The translations under genes were made by a program, and so were the position numbers. Below are positions 23,978-35,000 of a DNA stretch of 64,000 bases, one piece after another (positions within the stretch are counted from its first letter, which is position 1; the number at the start of each line of letters is the position of its first letter). The notes under the pieces were generated by a model. The model was given only the letters and a program-made list of their open reading frames with translations. It had not been told where the DNA came from and searched no databases. The stretch covers positions 28,211,315 through 28,275,314 of the forward strand of contig NC_133232.1 of NCBI RefSeq assembly GCF_040436345.1, written 5' to 3'. The stretch is from Pagrus major (lineage: Eukaryota; Chordata; Actinopteri; Spariformes; Sparidae).

Positions 23978-26900
23978 ATGAGCCTTAACGTCCCAGGACT
24001 GATATCGATGGTGTTCTTCTACCTGCTGGTGCTTGGCACCGGCATCTGGGCCTCCATGAAGTCCAAGCGGGTGAGGAAGAGCAGCCAGGCAGACCAGACA
24101 GAGGTCAGTCTGCTGGGCAACAGAGGGATAAGCCTTGCGGTGGGAGTCTTCACCATGACAGGTGAGTGTGTGATGGAGGTAGTTAAAACTAGTGCTGTCA
24201 TTCGATTCAAATATTTTATCGCTATTAATTGCATGATTGTCCATAGTTAACTCGCGATTAATCGCAAATTGATGGCACATATTTTATCTGTTCTAAATGT
24301 ACCTTAAAGGGATATTTTTCAAGTTTTTAATACTCTTATCAACATGAGAGTGGACAAATATGCTTGCTTTATGCAAATGTATGGTTATTATTATTGCAAC
24401 AATCCAAACAACGACAAATACTTTCCAGAATATTTTCCAGAATAACCTCAAAGGTACTGCATGCACAAAAAATCTGCTGAAAGCATAACATGGTAAACTC
24501 AAGCCCGACAAGCAACAACAGATGGGCACACTGACCTGAATGTAACATTCCTTTGTAATACTAACACAATGTAGTGTCCAACTTTAAAGGTTACTTGTAA
24601 AGGTTACCTAAATAATATTAATCGGCCACCCATTTAGCTATCGCTGTTTATCGCATGAAGAGTTGTCCAGGCGTCTCCATTGCAAACTATACAGCGTGGT
24701 CTGCCTTTGGCGAGGGGGAGGACTTTTTTTGAGGGAGCCATCTGGCAGGGCTTTGACGTTGAACTTACCATTCACAAGACCCTTTTCTTTATCTATTTCT
24801 GTTAACGCGTTATTAACAGCCCTAGTTAAAGCACATTAAAGAGAAGTAGGATAACTAGTTTTGGGTTGCATCCTTGAATACCACTGTGAGGCAAATCAAA
24901 CTATAATTATATACATTGGAGTTTATGAAGTCTCACAAAGGTTTTTTTTAATGTCAAGCTGTCACAATAAGCAAAACCAGCTGGTGAAAAAACTTTATAT
25001 ATTTCTATATGTAACCTTTATCTTTCACCCCTTTAGTACCTTTTTGTTTTGTTTCTCCTTTCTTTAAAGATGGACCTCTCCCATTTATAATGCTAATTTT
25101 CAGGTTTATAATTTTTTGCAGTGCTGCAGCACTATATCCCCCCTCTATCTCCTCAAGACCTCTCCTCCTGTCTCCTCTGATTGCTCAGCTCACACATGCC
25201 AGACACAGGACTGTGAACAACAACAGAGCAGCTGTGTTTACTGATTTCTTACTTTCCAAACTAGCCGCGAGACATTGAAAATGTGTGACATGGCGATGTT
25301 GTGTGCACAAGAACCTATAACACGCTGAAGGAAAGGAAACAAATGAAAAAGCATGTGTGTGGTTGTTTACTCACGTGCATATGCATGCTTCCTACAGCTA
25401 CATGGGTTGGAGGGGGCTTCATCATTGGTGTGACAGAGGTGGTGTACAATCCAACCATGGGACTGACCTGGGCTGTTATGCCATTAGGAAGCGCTCTGTC
25501 TTTTGTGGCTGGTAAGATATTGTATTTTTCTCAGTCAATGTGATGTCACAGCTGGACAAAATATCAACATATCAATATCAATATTAGTATCTGTGTGTGG
25601 TCTGTGAAATAACAATAACTACATTAACACAGCTACTGCTATCATGCTGCTTAATAGAGTGCTGTAGCTGTGACATATTTTTTGTAGGCTAACCTGGAAG
25701 TTAGCAGCGTCCTTGTTCACTCCACGAAAAACCGATGAGATTTTTGAGTTGGATTTTGGATTACTGCAGAAAATAAGCTCTGTGGCAAATACATACATAT
25801 GATACTTTATGATACATGCAGTGACACAGATCTGTCTCCCTTTGTGTGATTCAATTATTAAGGTGGGCTCTTCTTCGCCAAGAAAATGAGAGACAGAGAA
25901 TATGTGACGATGATGGACCCCTTCCAGATCAAGTATGGAAATCTGATAAGTGGAGTTCTGTCTATGGCGCTGCTGATATCTGACGTAATCTGGGTTACAG
26001 CAACTCTTATTGGTTTAGGTAAGTGACACTGATGTGGGTTTTCTCTAATAGTCCCAATTTTTATGTTTACTGATTGCAATGTGACAAACATATGATGAGT
26101 TATTCTTAGGATTTGAAACATGTGATGAAACCTGCGAAACGATAACCAACTATGATCATAATCTGTTGTTTTAATGAACTGAAGTTAAAACCATCTATCG
26201 GAACTTCAATCATACTGATGTGCACTGTGGATATCATGGTAAACAGAATGAGAAATTATTCTGAAAAGTGTTAAATGTATTCAATTTGTACATGTGTGTT
26301 ATACATTCTGTACCTTCTCTCATTGTTTATCTTTAGCGACGTGATAATTATATATAATTACCATCAACTTGTTATTCGTTTGCTGGAACGTGTTAATAGG
26401 GGTGTGCCTGTCATGTGCAGTCTTGCTATGCACCGGTGTAATCTCAGGAAAGAAACAAGCATCTTGTATTAAGGACTGAATAATCTTTCTAGGAAAGTTA
26501 CCCGGTGACATGCTAAAGCGTTTTTTAGTATCTTCATGTCATGACAGGATAAGAACAATTTGTTCTGCTGTGAACCTCCTGTCACCTGTCGATAGATTTA
26601 CTGTGAGGGGAGACTCGACAGCTGTTGAATTTATCAACTTGTTAGTATGAAAAACTTAGTAGTATTTTACATCCCAGTTTTACACACTGAAACTTAAAAT
26701 ATAACAATATATTACAATACAACAAGAAAAGTTGAGTAGAACAATAAGTTTAACAGGTCAGCAATAATCAACTATGACTATAATCTGTTTTTAAAATTTG
26801 TACATGTGTTGGTGTGACTTCATAGGTGCAACTATGAGTGTGATCCTGGATCTGCCCTACACTCTTTGTATTTGGATCTCTGCTGCTGTAGCCATCTTCT

Positions 26901-28738
26901 ACACGCTGATGGGAGGCCTCTACTCCGTGGCCTACACAGACATCATACAGCTGACCCTCATATTCATTAGTTTGGTGAGTTCTTCACTCATATCGAAATT
27001 AATTTCTTCCACAGCGAAGAAATATCCAGCGAATATGTACATTTCAACATGTGTATGTCAGTGGTTCATTGTCTTTTCTGCAGTGGTTATGTGTCCCCTT
27101 CATCCTGATGAGCCCACATTCAGCTGACATCACCAAGACCGCTTTCAACCTCACCTACCAGGCCCCCTGGATTGGTTCAGTGGATGGAGACGGAGCGTGG
27201 AGGTGGATTGATAATATCTTATTATTGGTAAGGACTACATTCAGTAAGTTTGTAATGTTGCTTGGTTTGTATACGTGCAGACACTGAGGACTAGTGAAGG
27301 AATCTGCAGTAGGTTGCCATGTGACGTTGAAAAACATGTACTTCTGGTTAATCACGTGTTAAGCTGGAGGATATAATGGTATAGCATCCATGCATTGACA
27401 CAGTCATACCAAAAATACCATTCAAAGTTGGCTCAGGACCAAGAGAGAGCAGCAGTGGTTGCTCTCAGCTGGTTTTGTGGGGTGCATCAGGGGTCACTTT
27501 TTTTGGCCCATTTTATTTTCATGCTCCCACTAGGCCACTTGATCCGCCATTTTGGTTGTGCATTTTCTCACTGTAATGAGAATTTGTTTACGTTAATGAT
27601 ACTAACAGACTCAAAGAAACATGTTTTCTAAAAGAACCAAACAGAACATCCCTTTTCTTCCTTTCCAGTCTCTAGGTAATCTGGGATATCAGACCTTCCA
27701 CCAGAGGACCCTGTCAGCTTCTTCGTCAGCCACAGCCAGGATCACCTGCTTTATTGCAGCTCCCCTCCTCCTCATACTTGGAGTCCCATCTGTCCTGATT
27801 GGAGCCGTCGCGGCATCAACAGGTAAAGCGATAGAATTAAAAAGAAAAACTAGTGAGAGCACATTATTCATGTCACAGTTTTAGATTTTTGGCATCAGAT
27901 TGGAACATGACCACGTACGGATCCCCGTCCCCATATGAGCGTGGTGAGGCCAGTCAGGTTCTGCCCATTGCTCTGCAGTACCTCACACCAAACTACATCT
28001 CCATCATCGGTATTGGAGCAATAGCTGCTGCCGTGATGTCATCTACGGACTCTGCTTTATTGTCATCCGCCTCCATCTTCACATCCAACATCTATAAGAA
28101 CATCCTGAGGACCAAGGTAAGAGGAGACCAGAGGAGAAGAACAGAATCATGGTTATTTATTTTCTGTTTTTGCTTCAAGGTTTTTTTTCTCTCCCCTGCA
28201 GGCATCAGATCGAGAGCTCCAGTGGGTGATCCGTGCCACCGTGGTGTTGGTGGGCTTGGCTGGCACATCGCTCACCTTCTTACAGAACAGCATCATGGTT
28301 TTCTGGATCCTGGGCTCAGACATAACCTACACCATCATGTTCCCTCAACTCGTCTGCGTCCTCTTCTGTAACATCTCCAATGGCTACGGCTCCATCATGG
28401 GCTTGTTGGTCGCAGTGCTGTTGAGAGTGCTGAGAGGCGAGCCAGCGATAGGGTTGCCAGTCATTCTCCACTTCCCAGGTTGCACTCTTGAGGATGGTGT
28501 ATATGTCCAGCGCTCTCCTGTGAGGACAATCTGCATGTTGTCCAACCTTGTTGCCACTTTGATGTTCTCCTACCTGGCTTCACTGCTCTTCAATAAAGGA
28601 GTGATTCCTGTGAGGTGGGACGTATTTAAAGTGAGAACCCAAAAACCGACATCCAACTCAGTACCATTAAGAGACGAGGAGAAACCTGAAGTTCAGAATG
28701 AGACTGAATTCATGTTGACCACAAATCTGCAGGACTAA
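23978..28738 (+). CDS. slc5a7-like: High-affinity choline transporter-like Na+ symporter (SLC5A7 family), tandem copy A
   Basis: Coding exons 23978-24161, 25398-25511, 25863-26018, 26826-26974, 27084-27227, 27669-27822, 27899-28116, 28202-28738: 1656 nt, 551 residues (human CHT1 is 580). SLC5A7 proteins take up choline with Na+ and Cl- at cholinergic endings and have 13 helices. Seen in order: MSLNVPG start and first helix, [47 protein letters not shown], the TM7 region [45 protein letters not shown] (Na+-site segment), ending MLTTNLQD. In CHT1 the TM7 segment reads GGIPWQAYFQR; here the Trp is Tyr. The start has the same MSL context as copy B. AATAAA at 28900-28905 is a likely poly(A) signal. 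A hAT-like element sits in intron 1. Substrate may not be choline. Confidence 0.88.
24182..24832. mobile_element. hAT-like element in intron 1 of slc5a7-like copy A
   Basis: The element 24190-24824 starts TAGTGCTGTCA and ends TAACAGCCCTA (imperfect terminal inverted repeats). It is flanked by GTTAAAAC (24182-24189) and GTTAAAGC (24825-24832), an 8-bp target duplication with one mismatch. The interior has TTAATCGC-type words and no intact transposase. It is absent from the matching intron of copy B. Confidence 0.75.
25678..25800 (-). repeat. Dispersed repeat family 2, copy b
   Basis: Reverse complement of the repeat at 18948-19062, with matching blocks TAGGCTAACCTGGAAGTTAG and AAAATAAGCTCTGTGGCAAA. 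It lies in intron 2 of slc5a7-like copy A. Confidence 0.6.
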
Positions 28739-29942
28739 AAGAGAAATGGTTGAGTGAGATGTCTTGTGGGGAGCTACATTATCATGTCTCTGTTTTTGTG
28801 TGCTGTGTGCTGTACTCGATGTGCACCAGGATCCATAAACACTTTTATGCAGCCATGCTTATTGTATTTGTTATACCCTGATCTCCCAAATCTAAAGCCA
28901 ATAAAGGACAAATGCTCAGATGCAGTGTCTGTTGACAAGCTCACACATATTTGCTTTTTCCTTATTTTAAAGGTTTTTTTTCCCCTCCTGTAAAAATGAC
29001 AAACCAAATCCTCCAACCATGGATACATTAGCTTGAAACAGATGCCATTTCAAGTTGGACAACAGAGCTACTGTACAGATAGTTCTGTATGTTACCCAGA
29101 TCCATGCTGTGTAATTAGCCTGATGAATAGAAACAGAAAATTGGAGACTGAATATCTTTGGTTTGTGGACAAAACCGGACTCGGGCTTTGGTTAACACTG
29201 ATCAACATGTTTCAACATTTCCTGACATAACATCAGTCATCACATTAGGTGCAGCCCTGGTAGGAAATAAAAAGAACTTCGATACGGGTTTTCTTCTGAG
29301 CCACGGGTCACTGTCAGCAAACCCGCTATGTTACATTGAGACTCAGTTGGGGAATAGGTGGGCGGCGTTTCCCCAGCATGCCTCGCAGCAATGGGTTTAG
29401 GGCCGAAAGCCAGAGAAACTTAGTTTAACAGTGTTCTAGATAACCCTAATCCAACGTGTTGTGCTGTATCTTTGTAAATGTTAGAATGGACTACAGCCAG
29501 GGCAGTGACCCTCTGATGTTTTAATGGACAGTAACTGTCAGCCCATCTACCAGCCTGCCCCTCATCTGACTTCCTGACCTGTTCTAATGCTAATGAACCC
29601 CCACACCTTAGGTGAAGGTGAAGGGGAAGGTGAAGGGGAATCGCCCCTCCTCTCACATCCTGAATTCAAAACTTTTTTAAATTCCCACAACACCAAAACT
29701 GCAAATATAATTTTTCTCGCAACTAGCTTAGGAATGGTTTTATGGGGATAAAATGATAGGTGGGGCGGTCCCTCAGTTCACTCTTAACAAGCAGGCCAGT
29801 CATGATAGGCCATGTCTTCAGGAAGAGGCTATGAGTTAAGATATGACAGAGAGAGAGAGAGAGAGAGAGGACGGACATAGAGTTGGACCTGTTAGATGAG
29901 TTTACTCTGCACAGTCAGTCCAGCAGAGGCACAGCAGAGAAG
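28739..29942. other. Spacer between the two choline-transporter-like genes, with inferred non-coding exon of copy B
   Basis: Contains the 3' UTR of copy A (AATAAA 28900-28905), a tract of AAGGTGAAGGGG units near 29613-29640, and a (GA)n run at 29847-29869. It ends with a GGCACAGCAGAGAAG/GTAAGCC donor at 29942/29943 resembling the inferred non-coding first exon of copy A. No coding exon was seen. Confidence 0.45.
29847..29869. repeat. (GA)n microsatellite
   Basis: Uninterrupted GA dinucleotides directly upstream of the inferred copy B non-coding exon, parallel in position to the (ACAG)n run before copy A. Confidence 0.85.
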
Positions 29943-32078
29943 GTAAGCCTACACACTGATGTTGATTATGTTTTTTTTTCTTTTCATTTCACATTAAAGT
30001 TGAAGTTGCCGTTGATCTTAATTTGTTAGCTGTTTGCAACATTAATCTCACTCTGATAGCCTACAGCAGACATGTGTTGCATGCTGCAGCCAACTGATAA
30101 GCCCTTCAAAAGAGCCGCAGGCTCTAAACCGCCTGCTGCGTTCACACCGAACGGAGCCGGTCCGCAAGATTCCGGTTCCCCCCTAGAATCAGAGGAATGC
30201 TGAGGGCGCCGTCAACCACAGGGGGCGCTGCACACGGGAGGAGAAAAATGAAAATAAAAAAAATAAAAAACTCTTTTTTACCAGTGCTGTTACTACTATT
30301 ATTTCAAAATATTATATAAACCCACAGCAACATGACTTCATAGCAAAGCCTATTAAATAACAGAGAGGCCTTTTTTACTGGGTTCCTGGCTCGTTGCACT
30401 GTGCCTGCCCTCTGTGAGGGAGGGAGGGAGGGAGGGGTCGAGAGGCGAGCTGCCTGAATCTGACCGGACCGTGACCCAAAGACCAAGAGAGACATTTATT
30501 GACACTGTAGCGGAACCACAGTGTTCAAAAGACTGAAACCATCCGGCGCCCAGGGAAGGAAAAGAAGAGGAAGAAACACGTGAAGAAAATAGAGGTACAG
30601 TAACATTAAATTAATAGTTTAATGCATCGTAGTTACCTTGTTGGAGCAGCGTGTTAGTAGCATTGTTTAATAATCAGTAAATAGATAGCTAGAGTCGACG
30701 TAAGTTAATGTTACTCCACCTTAAATTCATCAGGGACATTTGGAAAGTGAACGTCAGGCCCGTTCAGGTGTTATTTTAACCTGTTCACTGTGTTTTCCTG
30801 CTTGTATCTCAGTTAAAATGCTCTTAGGTTTCCATCCACTTTATAAGTAACAGGGCAGTTGTAAGCCTTTGGTTTATTGTGTCGCAGTTTATGTTTGTTA
30901 AAGTTTACATCAGTAAAGTAAAGTGCAGTTAAAGTGTGTTACTGTTAATACTCCATACCTTAGCTTCCCCATATCATTCATAGGCTATATACATTATTAA
31001 AAAGTAACATCCAGTGGTCACATATACTTCTCTTCTCTCTTCAGATGCACTTTTGAAATATTTCATCATTCACCACCCCCAGTGACTCAGCATCAGGCGC
31101 TCCTGTCCCCTCTACCTCAGCACAGCAGAGTGACACAGCATGTTTTTATTTTGTATGTAAATAGAATATTCTTTAATATGTTTGTGCAATGCCGTATTTA
31201 TATTGTATTTTTAATTTATCACTTGTTTCTTTCTTCGGTTATTATTTGTTGTGGTATTTTTGACTTAAAAGAAATACAGTCTTGAATACATACGTGTAGT
31301 TTCTGTGTGAGTGTATGAAAATTGATTGTGAAATTGACTGCGATGCAAGCGGGCGCCAGCTAAAATCTTGCCTAGGGCACCAAATTGGTCAGGGCCGTAT
31401 TTGTCATATATTCTGGAGCAGTTTAACAGGTGGTTTGATACAATTTCACCCAGAGTAAATGCCCCAGATCATATATTTGAATACAGTAAAGAGCTAAAAG
31501 TATGTCAATTTGATTCAATGACTGATTAACAGCTTAAAAACTTCTTGAATAAAAATGGCTGTGAATTGAACTGCAACGTACTAGTAACTATAGTTAACAT
31601 TTAAATGTAGTGGAGTAAAAGTACAAAATGTGTAAATGTGTTACATTCATTTCTGCACTTACCTTATTTGACAGAGCGTTATAACGTTATTTGAAGATGA
31701 AGATTTCAAAAATCTATATAAAAAAAAGAGAAATAACATAAGTGACTTTGCCAGTAGGCTGTTTTTAATCCCCAAAAGTGCCTCCCAGGCGGTATCAGAA
31801 AAGAGGCTCTGGTAGGTGCCAATGCATGACACGTACACGCATACCTCCATCGATAGACATCATGTAAAGATTGGATGGCTTATCTGTCTCTCTACTGACG
31901 TACCTGTCTGCCTGCTTTCACTCATTTTGGCCAAATAACCATTTCCAATCGAAACCAATTGTAATTTGATTGGTAGTTCCATTTTTATCACAATTAAATC
32001 ACAGTTAATGAATGAACAAATGTAATTGATTGATATCTGTTTGTTTTTTCTAACGAGGGATCCACAGACAGTCACACA
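29943..32078. other. Inferred first intron of slc5a7-like copy B
   Basis: No coding exon recognised. A GGGA repeat lies near 30417-30436. The stretch 30130-31400 (TGCGTTCACACCGAACGG near the start; GCCTAGGGCACCAAATTGG near the end) has the look of old transposon-derived DNA, including an AAGAAATACAGTC segment after an A/T-rich region, but no paired termini were found. Confidence 0.35.
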
Positions 32079-35000
32079 ATGAGCCTGAACGTCCCAGGAG
32101 TGGTGGTGATGGTGTTCTTCTACGTGCTGGTGCTGGGGACCGGCATCTGGGCCTCCATGAAGTCCAAGCGGGTGAAGAAGAGCAGCCAGGCAGACCAGAC
32201 AGAGGTCAGTCTGCTGGGCAACAGAGGGATAAGCCTTGCGGTGGGAGTCTTCACCATGACAGGTGAGTGTGTGATGGAGGCAGTAGTTTCAGGTAACATC
32301 CTTATTTTTTAAACTAAAGATACTGTCACAATGAGGCACATTGTGGCACCCTTGGACTGCACTGTGATGCCTATTATAGTTTCTCACGCAGCTTTTTGTT
32401 GTAGCACATTTAGAACCTGAATTACTGGTCTTTGTTGACCAAAGTTTTATTTACCTCTGTGTAAGAATTTGAACAGTTGGTTCCAGCCTCCAGCAAGGTT
32501 TGAGAGCCAATCATATAACAGCGTTGACTGTGTTTCCAGTGTTGCCAGTTTTTTGGGAGAAAATAGTTGCGTTCTACAGTTGTATGTTTGCTAGCTAGCA
32601 TTAGCAACAAACTGGTAACCACTTGAGTATATTAAAACACATCTGCACCTTTTTACTGACCTTTATAAGTAAGTCGACAGGTTTGTAAAGAAATGCTGAA
32701 ATAAAATAGAAATCTCAAAAGCAGACCCTCACCTGTGCGGTCAAAACATCCTTTCAATGTTTCTTTCAATTATCATTCTATAATGCACCGAACAGAACAG
32801 TGCTCTCATCAGATTAACTTTTTCCTTTATTTCTTTCTTTGGGATATGTTTACAGTATTTACTTGGAGGTGTGTGTTTGTGGATGTTGCTTACGCATGTT
32901 TCCTACAGCTACATTTGTTGGAGGGGGCTTCATCGTTGGTCTGACAGAGATGGTGTACACTCCAACCATGGGACTGACCTGGGCTGTCATTCCAGTGACA
33001 GCTGCAACGTCTTTCATTGTTGGTAGGACAGTTTTGGTTTTTTTTGTTTGGTTTTTTCTCTAATTATTATACTGAATATCATAATTTTTCTAAACGAAAC
33101 TTTAAAAATGTGATTTATTTTGTAATTCGTAGATTGTAATCCTAGATGTGGTATTAGATGTACCTAAGCAGAATAAATAAGGCTAACAAAGCATAGTTTT
33201 GTCAGAAATTTTTGGTATAGGTTACATTATGCATGGCTGTAATAAACAGAGCAGTAGAAGAAGAAGAGGTGGTGTGAAGGAATTTCCCTTCTCATTTAGT
33301 GACCTTCTTCTGCTCTGTGTCCAGACCCATTTCTGTGGAAACCAAGGTTTAGAGTGAAGGCTATCAGTCCGGAGACACAATAGTCTTTTTAGTAAAGTAA
33401 AACCTCTCAGATTAGACTGATTGTTTTTTCTGTGCACAGAATGCATGTGCGTCAACCCAAAAAGATACAGTATAGCATAAGGTTTGACCAAGTTCACTCT
33501 GTACTGGTCGTTATTATTCCCCTTGATCAAGCCTGTCAATAAACGCTGCTTCTTAAGACATCGGGTCACCAGCTCTACAGAATTTCCATCACAGGTGGTG
33601 AACCAGAAACAAAACCAGTTGTTTGCCAACTGCTAATGAACCTCAAAGACGAAGAACGAGAAGTAACAAAACAAAAACAAAAATCAGCCATGTCTTGGGC
33701 AGTATAGAAACATTCGGGAAGACGGCTCTTTCTTCTTCAGACACTTATACTAGTTAATAGAGAGCTGACGTCACACCCCTTCCAGTTTCCCTCGTATGGA
33801 GAGAGACAAATAACATTTTGATCCTGCTTGAATTGTGCCCTGAATTGAAAAGATCATTTTCCAACTCAAGAAAGTCGCAGTTTGTTAGAAAACTAATGAA
33901 ATATAAGACTGATTAAAAAGACTACACAGCCAACAGTGGCGTGAGTGATGTCGTCTCGCTGAACGCTCACCAAAACCTGTAACTTAAACCCCGTAGAGCT
34001 GCTCCTGTATATTAGCTTGCTCACAAAACTGACAAACTATCCTTTCACATAACTGCAGTTGTCAATATGGACACATTCATTGTGGTTTTCATCTTTTTTA
34101 GTACTTTTTCTGTACCGATTTGGCGGCCATATTGGTGTTAGTGATGAGCGGTTTCATACAGAACTAGATGATAGTTTAACGAACTGCGACTTTCCTGAAG
34201 TCATCTTTGATATTGACAAACATCATATGTGTAGCTCATGGCACAACTCAAACGGAAAGGGCGTCACTTCGGCTCTATTTACTAACAAATGTGCATAAAA
34301 ATATGTTGCTGGAGTGCAAAGCTAATGTGACAAAATGCAGGGCTACATGCAGTGACACAGATCTGTCTCCCTTTGTGTGATTCGATTAAGGTGGGCTCTT
34401 CTTCGCCAAGACAATGAGAGACAAAAAATATGTGACAATGATGGACCCCTTCCAGATCAAGTATGGAAATTTGATAAGTGGAGTTCTGTCTGTGGGGCTG
34501 CTGATATCTGACATATTCTGGGTTACAGGAACTCTTATTGGTTTAGGTAAGTGACACTGATACAGGTTTTCTCACATTCTTTTTCCATTTGCCATAATAC
34601 ATTCTGTACCTTCTCTCATTGTTTATCTTTAGCAACGTGATAATTATATATAATTACCATCAACTTGTTATTCGTTTGCTGGAACGTGTTAATAGGGGCG
34701 TGCGTGTCACGTGCAGTCTTGCTATGCACCGGTGTATTCTCAGGAAAGAAACAAGCATCTTGTATTTGGGACTGAATAATCTTTCCAGGAAAGTTACCTG
34801 GTGACATGCTAAAGTGTTTTTTAGTATTTTCATGTCATGACAGGATAAGAACAATTTGTTCTGCTGTGTTTTACATCCCAGTTTTACACACTGAAACCTA
34901 ATCATAAAATATAACAATACATTACAATACAACAAGAAAAGTTGAATAGAACAATAAGTTTAACAGGTCAGCAATAATCAACTATGACTATAATCTGTTT

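Noticed and set aside
33222-33629. Minus-strand frame of 135 codons
   Set aside because: It coincides with the solo LTR and shows no protein motif.
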